Origin: an uncultured Schlesneria sp.
GTDB lineage: Bacteria > Planctomycetota > Planctomycetia > Planctomycetales > Planctomycetaceae
Assembly: GCA_903834925.1 (NCBI GenBank)
Contig: CAILLA010000229.1
Coordinates: forward strand, 1-48,612
Direction of reading: 5' to 3'
Length of the DNA: 48,612 nucleotides
Part shown: positions 1 to 8,771 of the stretch, piece after piece
How positions within the stretch are numbered: the stretch's first letter is position 1
Layout of the letters: each line of letters opens with the position of its first letter
Translations under genes and position numbers: made by a program
Notes under the pieces: generated by a model
What the model was told of the DNA's origin: nothing
Seen by the model: only the letters and a program-made list of their open reading frames with translations
Database searches by the model: none

Positions 1-10
1 AGCGATGCAT
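1..10 (-). CDS. 5' end of an unidentified gene leaving the window
   Basis: On the minus strand an ATG at 10-8 is preceded by a near-consensus ribosome binding site (AGGAGG, complementary to about 19-24) at good spacing. Only three codons (Met-His-Arg) lie in the window, so the product cannot be named. The strong Shine-Dalgarno sequence is the whole argument for a real start here. Confidence 0.5.
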
Positions 11-738
11 GGGTCAAACCTCCTGTGATTCGTTCACGTCCCTGTGATTATAGCCTGTGCGGGTAGGCATTCGTGAAACAAAATTACTTCCTGAGAATTA
101 TTCGCCGGTTCGTCAACAACTGACAAACGCTCAGCAGTCTTCATTGTCCAACGGCCAGCCATCGGTTCCATCGAACGAGCTGACCAACTAACCATCTCAC
201 ACGAACTTGGCGCTGCGATCAACAGTCACTCTCCGAAAGGTGCCCCCAACAATTCAATCGCGGGACCAACTTCTGGCTCCTCGCAAAACGGGACAACAAG
301 GCAGCCATCCGTAAGAGACGGCTGAGATCGAGGCAAAGTTCGCATTGATAGCATCCTTTCTTTCGTTGCGAGACGACCGAGCATCGTTTGCTCCGGCGGG
401 TCGAAATGCTAACAAAATGAATCGCTGCGCGCCACGAAAACTCCCCTTTTAGAAAAATTTCTTGAAAAATTCTTGGCACCGCCCCGCTGACTCACTTTCA
501 GCTGTTTTCAGATTCAAAGGCCAAATCGTCACAAAGAAGGCAAAATTCACTTGAAAACAGGCCATAAAGTCTCGGTCGCCCCTCCCGACAGCCTTCTTCC
601 GTTCCTGAATTCGGGATTCTGAAGCATGTTACCCAATTTCCCCCGACATATCGGTTTCCCGCAAGACGCTATGCCACGACCACCAATCGATCAAAACCAA
701 TCGTTATCAATCAACAATGATTGATCAACAATGATTGA
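11..738. other. intergenic stretch, no gene recognised
   Basis: About 730 bases without a convincing gene. Two short minus-strand open frames (34-222 and 219-479, overlapping by four bases) have no good ribosome binding site and composition unlike a conserved protein. The stretch holds the upstream signals of the gene starting at 10 and the 3' flank of the cyclodeaminase-family gene, including a small tandem repeat at 711-738. Confidence 0.5.
711..738. repeat. 14-bp tandem duplication at the 3' end of the cyclodeaminase gene
   Basis: The 14-mer TCAACAATGATTGA occurs twice head to tail (711-724, 725-738), and the next bases (739-741) are the stop codon of the minus-strand gene. It contains the partly palindromic word TGATTGATCA. 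It may be replication slippage. Confidence 0.7.
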
Positions 739-1695
739 TCAGAACGGAAGTGGTCGACCTAATCCCTCTTCTTTCGCTCGTTCGAAAATTCGCACGGCGA
801 CGGCGAGATCCTCCAGACCTAATCCGACCGACTTGAATAGCGTAATGTCCTCGGGCAACGCACGTCCAGTTTCTCGATCCACAACGATATCCGACAATTC
901 ATGCACACGAGGCCAGTCGAAACTACCGTCTTCGATCGCCGGAACGAAGTCACCCGCCTCAAGCTGACAGGCCTCAAGGCTGTCACAAACGACGTGATCC
1001 GCCCGACGGATTGTCGTCACGTCAATTTCGGCCTTTGACAAATAATTGCTGCCGACAGCGTTGATATGCGTCCCCTCTTCAAGCACATGTCCATCGAACA
1101 GCGGTGTTTTACTCGTCGTCGCACAGATGACGATATCTTTTTCAGCAGCTGCTTCGTCAGGCGAATGAACCGCCACGGTCGGCACGTTGCAGTACTCGGC
1201 CATTTCATCCGCGAACGCCCGGCGTCGATCGTCATTCCGGCTGTAAACCTCAACCCGCTCGATTCGCCTGACGCTGCAAATCGCTTTTAACTGCGAACGA
1301 GCCTGAAAACCGGTCCCGAAACATCCAACCACGCGAGCGTCGGGTCGAGCCATATATTTCGTCGCGACGCCCGATGCTGCTCCCGTACGCATCTGCCCCA
1401 GCAAGTTCGCCTCAATCAACGCAACAGGCTGACCATGTTCGGCGTCGGACAGGACGAACTGAAACCGCGCGCCCGCACGAGTTGTGACATAAGACTTATA
1501 TCCAACGAATCCCAGGTATTCTGCCGCTGCCGATAGAACGTGGATCGTCGCCCCTTTTGCACTGGCTCGTCGTCGAGGTTGATTCTCGGCCTTGCCAAAC
1601 GCTAACTGGCGGAATGCCTCTTCAACGCATTCGATCGCCGAGTCCATATCGAGCAACCAGGCCACATCGTCTTCCGTCAAATAAATCGCAGACAT
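739..1695 (-). CDS. ornithine cyclodeaminase / mu-crystallin family NAD(P)-dependent enzyme
   Basis: About 318 residues, the normal length for this family, which includes ornithine cyclodeaminase, archaeal alanine dehydrogenase and related amino- or imino-acid dehydrogenases. Visible hallmarks are the Rossmann nucleotide-binding stretch [12 protein letters not shown] near residue 130, the [19 protein letters not shown] stretch just before it, and the family C-terminal motif [16 protein letters not shown]. The start at 1695 is preferred over an ATG at 1704 because GAGGG lies nine bases upstream of it. The gene follows a deleted TMEM175 gene closely, so transcription probably comes from the TIGR03032 gene upstream. 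The substrate cannot be told from sequence alone; ornithine is only one candidate. Confidence 0.9.
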   Translation of the reverse strand: MSAIYLTEDDVAWLLDMDSAIECVEEAFRQLAFGKAENQPRRRASAKGATIHVLSAAAEYLGFVGYKSYVTTRAGARFQFVLSDAEHGQPVALIEANLLGQMRTGAASGVATKYMARPDARVVGCFGTGFQARSQLKAICSVRRIERVEVYSRNDDRRRAFADEMAEYCNVPTVAVHSPDEAAAEKDIVICATTSKTPLFDGHVLEEGTHINAVGSNYLSKAEIDVTTIRRADHVVCDSLEACQLEAGDFVPAIEDGSFDWPRVHELSDIVVDRETGRALPEDITLFKSVGLGLEDLAVAVRIFERAKEEGLGRPLPF

Positions 1696-1707
1696 TTTTG
1701 TCATCCC

Positions 1708-1869
1708 TCATTTCAGTTCGGGTGTGAACGACTTCTCAATCCGACGATCGGGAATCAACCAAATCATTGCTACGGCAATATACAGCGCGCAGGCAAACCA
1801 AGAACTGACAAAAGAAAAGGGGTTTGCAATCACCCCGTCGCTGAAGGCTTCCAAACGGCCTTTGGTCAT
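1708..1869 (-). pseudogene. internally deleted TMEM175-family (DUF1211) channel gene
   Basis: A 53-codon open frame. It opens with the TMEM175 signature MTKGRLEAFSDGVIA (the R-x3-F-S-D motif of the first pore helix) and jumps directly into a stretch that matches the usual C-terminus of bacterial TMEM175 proteins: SFVSSWFACALYIAVAMIW followed by LIPDRRIEK. Full-length family members are roughly 200 residues, so about 130-150 codons seem to be missing from the middle, leaving an in-frame fusion. Such a peptide keeps one start and one end helix and is unlikely to form the potassium channel. It lies two bases after the stop of the TIGR03032 gene and before the cyclodeaminase gene, whose ribosome binding site overlaps its stop codon. 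That coupling may explain why the stub is kept in frame. Confidence 0.8.
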
Positions 1870-1871
1870 GC

Positions 1872-2975
1872 TCAATCTCTCGTTGAAATCAAATTTTCTG
1901 AACGCAACCAGTACGAAAAATCCGGTGCGGGAAACGCCTGTCGTGTCGTGTCATCGAGTCGATTAAGGATATTCGGTTGCCGAATCCCTGCCAGATACTG
2001 AACATCATAAATTTCTGTGCATCCCGATGTGAATTCAAACATTCCGACCGTCCGACCACTTTGCAGATCAACAACCGCGATCCCCGAAAGCAGTTTCTCA
2101 AACCGCTTTTGAACCGGCAGGCCCCCGAAAATATGTTTCTCGCGAATCTGACACATCCCGATCACAGCATACCGACCGATCAGACATAACCCGCGTAGGT
2201 ACGCAGGAAGCACCGCGACTACAACCGCCTCTTTCCTGGCGGGATCGTAACAGAGTAGTTCCCCGGCCCCCGAATTGAGCAGCCACAATCGACCCTGAGA
2301 CCAGCGAGGTGAATGCGGCATCGACAATCCACGAAGCACTACCTCGTTCGATTGCACATCCATCATCAGACCACCCGACGACTTGTTGTCGCGCCAGCCC
2401 CCAACATAGTCTGTTTCCCCCATTGCTGTCACATACTGAGGCCACCCATCAACCACCGCCAGGCCGTTCAGATGACAACGGTCCTCGGGCACAAGTTCGG
2501 AAACGAACGAAGGCTTCCAGCGAGGAACAAAGCAATGCTGGCGACTGAGGCCCGCCAGACAACTGAACCGAGACGCCACGATCCATAGTTCGTCGCCCGC
2601 ATATGCCACGTCGTGAACGTTCAGATCACCGGTGTAATAACTCGACCGAGGGAGATACAACGCGTCATACCGGTTCGGCTGATCGATCAAGTAATCCGGA
2701 GCCAGCAGCGGGGCGTTTGCCAGGAACGTCACCTCATTACGAGTCGCCAAAGCCATCTGGCCCGGTGCGATTGCCAGGCCCATCGGCTTGTCGAATTCCC
2801 GCATCAAGAGCGTCGGCTGACCTTGATGCCAGCCAATGAATGCGAGCTTACCCGCCTGATACGTCGTCACCGCCAGCGTTCCCGGCAGTTCAGCCAGCCA
2901 CGTCGTGAACGATGGCGAGACCTGACAGGCAATTCTCGACCCTGCTTCAGCAGCGTAATCGGGAGTTTCCGCCAT
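1872..2975 (-). CDS. TIGR03032 family protein (beta-propeller-like, function unknown)
   Basis: A 367-residue protein of the TIGR03032/DUF4915 type. Seen features are an aromatic-rich run of repeated beta-strand-like segments, the stretch NVHDVAYAGDELWIVASRFS, the family-like segment CHLNGLAVVDGWPQYVTAMG, and near the C-terminus SGCTEIYDVQYLAGIRQPNI. No signal peptide or transmembrane segment is evident. In this family the function is not established; in many bacteria members sit near glycan or O-linked modification genes. It is the first gene of a small minus-strand cluster that continues with the TMEM175 remnant and the cyclodeaminase-family gene. Confidence 0.85.
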   Translation of the reverse strand: MAETPDYAAEAGSRIACQVSPSFTTWLAELPGTLAVTTYQAGKLAFIGWHQGQPTLLMREFDKPMGLAIAPGQMALATRNEVTFLANAPLLAPDYLIDQPNRYDALYLPRSSYYTGDLNVHDVAYAGDELWIVASRFSCLAGLSRQHCFVPRWKPSFVSELVPEDRCHLNGLAVVDGWPQYVTAMGETDYVGGWRDNKSSGGLMMDVQSNEVVLRGLSMPHSPRWSQGRLWLLNSGAGELLCYDPARKEAVVVAVLPAYLRGLCLIGRYAVIGMCQIREKHIFGGLPVQKRFEKLLSGIAVVDLQSGRTVGMFEFTSGCTEIYDVQYLAGIRQPNILNRLDDTTRQAFPAPDFSYWLRSENLISTRD

Positions 2976-3377
2976 CAGTCAAATCCTGTTTCGAGTCAGA
3001 TCATCACGGCGCACAGCTCTATGCCTGCACATTCAGTAGCATGCCCCTGTTGCCGAAGGGATGCAAGATCGCCCTATCGCCCGACGCGCAAGCGAGGGAT
3101 CTTTCTCACAAACAGTGGACGGCAACATCATCGTAGCTTGGGCTTCAGCCCGAGCATTCTTTCTTCTTCATTCGTGCGATTCGTCAGATTCGTGGTCAAC
3201 CTCTTTTTTTACGACGAATCCGACAAATCTTGCGAATAATCAGAGAAAGATTCGCGGCCGTTGACGCTGATTCATTCCATGCTTTTTGATACAAGTAAGA
3301 CGGATGCAGCATGATTCGCCACAAATGAACAAAATGACTTGCTCATCAAGACAAGTTCATCATGAGGTGTCACGACG
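2976..3377. other. divergent intergenic region with a short interspersed repeat
   Basis: Lies between the minus-strand TIGR03032 gene and the plus-strand TIR gene, so it should hold both promoters; I could not assign -35/-10 boxes with confidence. At 3132-3160 there is a palindromic word (GGGCTTCAGCCC in context CGTAGCTTGGGCTTCAGCCC) that recurs on the other strand at 32384-32408. No ORF here looks genuine. Confidence 0.5.
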
Positions 3378-4901
3378 ATGAGCGAGCAAACCAATAGCGA
3401 GACTGCATCCGACGACGACGCGGGTACCAAACCCATTTCCGTATTCATCAGCTACGCGCACGAGTCCGATGAGCACCGTCGACGAGTCTACGGATTGGCC
3501 GCAAGCCTCAGGCGTGACGAGTTTGAAGTATTGATCGATATCGAGAAAAAGACTAAGGAAGATTGGCCGCTTTGGATGAAGCGGCAAATTAAATCGGCTG
3601 ACTACATTCTTTGTATCTGCACCGAAGAATATCTCAAGCGATTTGAACTCGACGGGCCGCCTGATGGGGGCTGGGGTGTTGGGTGGGAAGGGTCGCTGAT
3701 TCGTAAGATGTTCTATAAATCGAAGTCGCAAAACGCAGGCGTTTTTCCATTCTGTTTTCAGGTTTCCGATCAACAATTTATCCCTGAGGAAATCGATTGT
3801 TTCGATCGATTTGTCATTCCGATTCCAGATCAGAACCGTGGATATGAAAGCTTGCTTCGGAAGCTGTGGAACCGGCCTTCATTTGCAATTTCACCACAAT
3901 ACGCCAACTCAACGGCGACTGTTTTACAAACAGAGATCATTGCGCCATTGTATTCCCCACCCAGTGGCCCGAACCCCGACAAATCCTGTGAATCCGCTGC
4001 GTCCGACGGCACGGCGACCCAAAAATTCAGTCAAGCCGAGTTGTCTCAGGCGTACAAACAGACAGCCAATGACATCAATCGGTTGATTGAAAAGAATGAA
4101 AAGTTGCGAGATTTTCTGCAACGTTTTTGCCCAATCGCTCTTGTCGCTTCTGGATCAGCTCGTGTTGTTTCAGACGGATTACAAACTGGTGAGATCAAGG
4201 TTCATGACATCCTGGAAGGGATTCACGCCAATCTAAAAACTTTTTCCGGTACTCAAGTCGATTGGGAACAGCTTCGATCTGCTGTTGGCGGTTTTCTTGT
4301 TTTTGCTGTTGATGCGGAATGGGTTTTGAATCAACGACTAGCGGCAACCGATGGGGCGATTCAATACCCGGGCGGACGCAGCGGTCGGTATACAATTTCG
4401 TTCGGATCGGATCAGAAGGCAAACGTGTTGCCATGGCTGACAGCCGCTTTTTCCGATGGTTTTGCCAGTCTGGGACGAATTTTTGGAACGATCGACGGTC
4501 GCGCGCACGAACGTGAACTGAATGTCAGTCCTCCGGCTGTTGGCCGAGGAGTCCTTGAAGCAGACAAATTGACCGATTTGAAGCTTCATTTCATTGAATG
4601 CATTTTCGGAAAGACAGATGTTGATCGCGGAAATCCAGAAGATATTGACGCCTACATCGAAAATGTCCGACAACGGTTGAAATATGTTGCAGGTCGGCGC
4701 GATCCCTACTACACATCCAATGAAAAATACCAGGATCTCGAAACGGTCATTCGAAAGGAATTGAAGCTGCAGCATCTGCTGCTGATTTTTTCCAATCGAC
4801 AGGGTGTTTTGGATACTTTGATTAATGATCCGCCGAATCGAGTCGCCTTGCTCAATCTCGCTTGGGAAATCTTCGACGAGATTTCCAGGCACATCAAATA
4901 A
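3378..4901 (+). CDS. TIR/SEFIR-domain effector protein
   Basis: A 507-residue protein that starts with an ATG preceded by GAGGTG eight bases upstream. Residues about 18-168 form a TIR domain of the SEFIR-like subclass: first strand SVFISYAHESDEHRRRV, then the helix and strand containing DWPLWMKRQIKSADYILCIC, the CTEEYLKRF segment with candidate catalytic Glu83/84, and the GWGVGWEGSLIRKM loop. The C-terminal 330 residues are mostly helical and not recognised; residues about 220-250 could form a coiled coil. TIR domains in bacterial conflict systems usually cleave NAD+ or make cyclic ADP-ribose signals once activated, so I infer that this is the toxic effector of the operon. The next gene (MoxR) begins 15 bases downstream. 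No membrane segment is seen. Confidence 0.88.
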   Translation: MSEQTNSETASDDDAGTKPISVFISYAHESDEHRRRVYGLAASLRRDEFEVLIDIEKKTKEDWPLWMKRQIKSADYILCICTEEYLKRFELDGPPDGGWGVGWEGSLIRKMFYKSKSQNAGVFPFCFQVSDQQFIPEEIDCFDRFVIPIPDQNRGYESLLRKLWNRPSFAISPQYANSTATVLQTEIIAPLYSPPSGPNPDKSCESAASDGTATQKFSQAELSQAYKQTANDINRLIEKNEKLRDFLQRFCPIALVASGSARVVSDGLQTGEIKVHDILEGIHANLKTFSGTQVDWEQLRSAVGGFLVFAVDAEWVLNQRLAATDGAIQYPGGRSGRYTISFGSDQKANVLPWLTAAFSDGFASLGRIFGTIDGRAHERELNVSPPAVGRGVLEADKLTDLKLHFIECIFGKTDVDRGNPEDIDAYIENVRQRLKYVAGRRDPYYTSNEKYQDLETVIRKELKLQHLLLIFSNRQGVLDTLINDPPNRVALLNLAWEIFDEISRHIK

Positions 4902-4916
4902 AACAACGAAAGTAAC

Positions 4917-5951
4917 ATGCCTTCCGACGACCTGTTTTCTCCGGATCTGAACGAACCCTTAAAAATTCCCGCGCAAGAATCGTGGCCGGAAACGTTCCAT
5001 CGGTTCGACCAGAAAAGTATCTGGGCCGTCAAGGCGGCACTGGCTTCGGGGCGACCGCTACTGCTGCGAGGTGAACCGGGGATCGGCAAAAGCCAGTTGG
5101 CTCGGGCTGCTGCATGCCATTTGGGTGTCCCATTTCTTCCGTTTGTTGTCGATGAACGGAGCGAACGGGATGAATTGTTTTTTACGTTCGATGCCGTCGC
5201 CAGACTGGCTCAAGCGCAAGTCAGTGCGGTGATTGCTCAGACCGATCGTGGGAATGACTGGCAAAAGGCTCTGGCGGAAGAGAACTTCTTTCGTCCGGGA
5301 GTGATGTGGAAGTCGCTCCATTGGCAAGACGCACAAAAGCAAGCCGAACGGTTTTCGAAAAATGCGAGACAAACAGACAGCCGCAGTTCGTTTCCTGACT
5401 GGAAACCTGCTGCCGACGCTCGCTGCGGACCGGTGGTCCTGATCGATGAAATCGACAAGGCAGACCCGTCGGTTCCTAATGGGCTGCTCGAATGCCTGGG
5501 TAACCAGGGATTCCAGATCCCTCAATTGGGTAAGACCATCACGCTCGGCAAGGGAAACAAACCACCGCTGGTGATTATCACCACCAACGAAGATCGCGAG
5601 CTTCCCGCTGCGTTCTTAAGACGTTGTCTGGTCCTGCAAATGGAGTTTCCCGAAGAACCAGAAGCGGCAAAAACGTTTTTGATCGAAGAACGTGCCCGAG
5701 TCTTCTGGAAAGAAGAACAAGTCAGTAAGACCGTGTGTGAGACGGTCGTGAATCTGTTGCTGGACGAACGAAAGAACGCCAAACAGGACGGGGTCACGGT
5801 CCCCGGTGCGGCAGAATATCTGGATATCTTGCGGGTGCTCGTCAACTTGTGCAAAGCCGAAGACCCGGTCGAGCGAGACACGATACAGCTTGATGCCCTG
5901 ACGAAAATCAGCGATTTCGCCTTGAAGAAAAATCGCGAGGAACGGTCATGA
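4917..5951 (+). CDS. MoxR-like AAA+ ATPase of a conflict operon
   Basis: 344 residues. Walker A is GEPGIGKS at residues 52-59, Walker B is VVLIDEID at 173-180, sensor 1 is the ITTNEDRELP stretch near residue 224, and the following FLRRC carries the likely arginine finger (235/236). The insert between Walker A and B (residues 100-165) is longer than in housekeeping MoxR proteins. MoxR ATPases are chaperone-like remodellers that usually pair with a von Willebrand A (vWA) protein. Here the partner is probably the vWA-like N-terminus of the next gene, whose ATG overlaps this stop codon by four bases (ATGA). I infer that it gates the TIR effector through ATP hydrolysis. Confidence 0.9.
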   Translation: MPSDDLFSPDLNEPLKIPAQESWPETFHRFDQKSIWAVKAALASGRPLLLRGEPGIGKSQLARAAACHLGVPFLPFVVDERSERDELFFTFDAVARLAQAQVSAVIAQTDRGNDWQKALAEENFFRPGVMWKSLHWQDAQKQAERFSKNARQTDSRSSFPDWKPAADARCGPVVLIDEIDKADPSVPNGLLECLGNQGFQIPQLGKTITLGKGNKPPLVIITTNEDRELPAAFLRRCLVLQMEFPEEPEAAKTFLIEERARVFWKEEQVSKTVCETVVNLLLDERKNAKQDGVTVPGAAEYLDILRVLVNLCKAEDPVERDTIQLDALTKISDFALKKNREERS

Positions 5952-8692
5952 ACAAGCTGGCGGCGATCAGTCGCGCCGATCTGCTGGCCGCTCAACTGAG
6001 TTCCGGCGGTCTGGACGATTTCACCGCTCAGCTGCTGGGATTTCAACGGAAATCAAAGGCACCGCCGGTTCAGAAATCGCAAATCGATCCGAACGCGGGT
6101 GAAGCAACCAAAGACACGCCAGATACCCCGCCCTCCCCTGCTCCCGAACCACCGATCGAGTTCCCCGAGGAAAAACCTCGACTGAAGTTTCTGATGCCAA
6201 TGCGGTACGAAACTCTGAAACTGGAACCGATTTCACCGGATGTTGGAAATCCAATCTCAGACGATGAATTACGGGTCCCCTGGGACAAGCCAGGCTTACG
6301 ACTTCGACCACTGATTCGCTGGCCCCGGCTGTCACCCTTCCTGAAGCAACGCATGGGGACCGACTTGACCGGTACGTGTCTGGATCTGCGCCGGTTGCTC
6401 CGTCTGGCGACCAACGGAAAACCTCTGTTGCAGTTACCACGCCGGACCCGCCGGGCCTGGGCTTCGCAGGGGGTGATCATTTGGGATCAGTCGTCGGAAA
6501 TGTTTCCCTTCGCAGAAGATGTGGCATGGTTATGCCATCAACTGAAACGCGAACGGGGTCACGGCGGTCTCCGGGTGATCGAATGCAAAGGTTGCCCCCG
6601 AATTCGTGATCTGGCCGCAGTTATACCCGGAACACCAATCCTGGCCCTGTCAGCAATGGGACAATTCACAAACGACGAAGTCGCGCGAGCCCGCTGGCAC
6701 GCGTTTGGAAACTGGCTACAGACCCAGGGTCACCATTTTCAAGCAATCAGCCCCGTCCCCAAAGATCGCTGGAACCCAGAACTCGCCCAGACATGGTCGC
6801 TGGTCAACTGGGACCGCGGGCATCGGCTACCAAGAGCACAATCTTCGTCCCATAGGTCCCATAAGTCCTATAAGTCCCATTCTTTGTCGACAATGGGACT
6901 TATGAGACCGATAGAACCTACGGGACAAAAGACCCCCGCTGATGATCTTTTGGATTTGCTTTCGCCTTCCAGCCTGGTGGAACCAGCGCTGCTGCGTGAA
7001 GCCCGGATGTTGATGGCGGCGCGATATCGCGGCCAGCAACCTGTCAACGCCGGGACCGAATGGGATGCTTGGCATCATGCTGACGGCTGGCACAGTATCA
7101 GCAGTTTCGGTTTTCTGCCTGGGGAAGTTTACGATGAACGACTCGCCCGTCGACGTGAGCTTGCCGACCGCGAACTTGTGTGTCAGATTTCGAACGCAAT
7201 TTGCATCCAACATGAGACCTGCAGTTCGGTCATTGCCGCTGAAGCGGAACTCAGATCTTGCTTGACTGGAGCCAGTGACGAAGACCAACTGGCCAAGGTG
7301 AAATCACTGCTGGATCGAGTGATCGACCGGTTAAAGCGACTGGCCAGGCATCCGCAGAATCGGGAAGGCCGGATCAGTGGCTTACCCGAATGGTTTCCTC
7401 AGATGATTCAACGGCTGTCACCTGACATTCGTCAAGACCCGGCGATCGAAACGACCATCGCCGAAGGGTTGGCCCTGGCGCACACGTGGCTGAAGACCGA
7501 CGTGGAACTTCCGCGAGGGGTCAACGTCGATCGTTTCGATGAAGCAACCCGATTGGCGGCAGCGGCAATTGAAGATGCAGCCGATCCGATTGATTACATC
7601 GTGGGAATGCATGGCAGTCATCTTTCATTTTTCCCGGCTGATTCCGACCAGCGGATTCAAACGCCACTCGGCCGGATTCGCGCGGGAGGAAGCCAACGAA
7701 TCCAGATCGCCTCGTCCCCATCGTCTGAAACGACATGGATTCAGTTGAACGGCGAGTATCATCCGGGAATTCGACTGAAATCACCCCCATCAGAACTAAC
7801 GATCGAATCATCGCACAGTCGACTTCATTTCGCCGGGATTGAGCGTCCTGATTGGGCACAAAGAATGTGGTACGACAAATTCGGGATCGCGGCGGAATTC
7901 AAAATAAACGATGTCCCGTTTGTATTGCGATGGATTCCGCCCGGTCATTTTCTGATGGGGTCACCTGACGATGAACAGGGTCGATATATCGACGAAGGCC
8001 CGCAACATGTTGTGACGATCAGTCGTGGGTTCTGGATGGGTGAGACACCTGTCACGCAAGGACAATGGGCCGCAGTGGGCAATGCGGCTGATTCGGGAAA
8101 AAGGTCAAAGATGAAACTCAAGGCCAATCCCAGTCGATTCACAGGCTCGGAAAACCTTCCGGTAGAACAGGTTTCGTGGGAAACGTGTGTCAGTTTTTGC
8201 AATGTTTTGACAGGACTTGTTTCCAGAGAAAAAAACTGGTTTCAGTTACCAACGGAAGCCCAGTGGGAATACGCGTGTCGAGCAGGGACGCAGTCGGCGT
8301 TCAACGATGGTTCAGCCTGTACGGAACCTGAAGGAAATGACCCGGCACTCGCTATTCTTGGCTGGTTCGGCGACAACAGTGAAAAGAAGACGCATCCTGT
8401 GAAACAGAAACGGCCCAACCACTGGGGACTTTACGATATGCATGGCAACGTTTGGGAATGGTGCCGCGACGGAATGCGAGATTTTGCGGAAGTGCCGGAA
8501 GACGACCCGGTTGGACCGATGGAAGAAAGCGCCGGCCGCGTGGTGCGCGGCGGCTCCTGGCTCTACCCGGCGCAGCGCTGCCGCGCTGCTTACCGCGACC
8601 ACGACCCCCCCGGCAGCGTCTGGGACTACTTCGGCTTCCGCTTGTTCGCAGGTCAGGAACCAGTTTTGGGAGCGGAGCGACCGGTGCCGTAG
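5948..8692 (+). CDS. vWA-like / FGE-fold hypervariable protein, DGR target 1
   Basis: A 914-residue multidomain protein. Residues about 75-290 look like a divergent vWA-like domain: WDQSSEM at 179-185 resembles the metal-binding DxSxS motif with its last Ser replaced by Glu, followed by PFAEDVAWLCHQL. A low-complexity Ser/His/Lys linker (about 298-320) is encoded by an inverted repeat. A helical region covers about 340-560. Residues about 647-905 form a formylglycine-generating-enzyme/C-type-lectin-like domain with FLMGSP, GETPVTQGQW, LPTEAQWEYACRAGTQ, YDMHGNVWEWCRDG and VVRGGSW. The 125-bp variable repeat encodes residues about 860-901, at the exposed end of this fold, and the protein ends 13 residues later. 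The start overlaps the MoxR stop. I infer that this is the sensor of the TIR-MoxR system, with binding specificity rewritten by the retroelement downstream. Confidence 0.88.
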   Translation: MNKLAAISRADLLAAQLSSGGLDDFTAQLLGFQRKSKAPPVQKSQIDPNAGEATKDTPDTPPSPAPEPPIEFPEEKPRLKFLMPMRYETLKLEPISPDVGNPISDDELRVPWDKPGLRLRPLIRWPRLSPFLKQRMGTDLTGTCLDLRRLLRLATNGKPLLQLPRRTRRAWASQGVIIWDQSSEMFPFAEDVAWLCHQLKRERGHGGLRVIECKGCPRIRDLAAVIPGTPILALSAMGQFTNDEVARARWHAFGNWLQTQGHHFQAISPVPKDRWNPELAQTWSLVNWDRGHRLPRAQSSSHRSHKSYKSHSLSTMGLMRPIEPTGQKTPADDLLDLLSPSSLVEPALLREARMLMAARYRGQQPVNAGTEWDAWHHADGWHSISSFGFLPGEVYDERLARRRELADRELVCQISNAICIQHETCSSVIAAEAELRSCLTGASDEDQLAKVKSLLDRVIDRLKRLARHPQNREGRISGLPEWFPQMIQRLSPDIRQDPAIETTIAEGLALAHTWLKTDVELPRGVNVDRFDEATRLAAAAIEDAADPIDYIVGMHGSHLSFFPADSDQRIQTPLGRIRAGGSQRIQIASSPSSETTWIQLNGEYHPGIRLKSPPSELTIESSHSRLHFAGIERPDWAQRMWYDKFGIAAEFKINDVPFVLRWIPPGHFLMGSPDDEQGRYIDEGPQHVVTISRGFWMGETPVTQGQWAAVGNAADSGKRSKMKLKANPSRFTGSENLPVEQVSWETCVSFCNVLTGLVSREKNWFQLPTEAQWEYACRAGTQSAFNDGSACTEPEGNDPALAILGWFGDNSEKKTHPVKQKRPNHWGLYDMHGNVWEWCRDGMRDFAEVPEDDPVGPMEESAGRVVRGGSWLYPAQRCRAAYRDHDPPGSVWDYFGFRLFAGQEPVLGAERPVP
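6848..6925 (+). repeat. imperfect inverted repeat (33-bp arms) inside DGR target 1 gene
   Basis: Arms at 6848-6880 and 6893-6925 match at 26 of 33 positions when one is inverted, with a 12-base loop. The arms are built from the word ATAAGTCCCAT and variants. The unit is in frame with the gene and encodes the odd Ser/His/Lys-rich linker SSSHRSHKSYKSHSLSTMG. A related word string occurs in noncoding DNA at about 32265-32305, so this appears to be a copy of a dispersed genomic repeat that has landed in a coding region. Confidence 0.75.
8527..8651 (+). repeat. DGR variable repeat 1 (VR1)
   Basis: 125 bp aligned without gaps to the template repeat at 10293-10417. It differs at 16 positions and every one is an adenine in the template (6 changed to G, 6 to T, 4 to C); the other bases, including all G, C and T of the template, are identical. 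It encodes residues about 860-901 of target 1, changing template-encoded Asn positions to residues such as Leu, Tyr, Arg, Asp, Ser and Phe. Homology with the template ends at 8652, where VR has G and TR has C. Confidence 0.95.
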
Positions 8693-8753
8693 AGGCGGAG
8701 CCGTGGCTGAGGGACGAAGCCCGTAGGCACCCCCGCGAAGCGGGAAAAATTTT
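8652..8753 (+). promoter_or_regulatory. conserved post-VR segment with hairpin (possible homing signal)
   Basis: The roughly 100 bases after VR1 are nearly identical to those after VR2 (11400-11500), beyond the coding end of both genes. They include the last codons, the stop and a hairpin CCCGC-GAA-GCGGG (8732-8744) followed by AAAAATTTT. In studied DGRs, sequence just 3' of the variable repeat (IMH and a stem-loop) marks the acceptor site. Conservation here fits that role, though the hairpin could also act as a weak terminator between target 1 and the HRDC gene. Confidence 0.55.
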
Positions 8754-8771
8754 CGGAAATTGAGGTGCCTC

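Noticed and set aside
34-479. Two overlapping minus-strand short frames (34-222, 219-479)
   Set aside because: No start signals and no family resemblance; composition is not protein-like.
2613-3239. Long plus-strand frame opposite the TIGR03032 gene
   Set aside because: Antisense shadow of a confident gene; Arg/Ser/Pro-rich as expected for a shadow frame.
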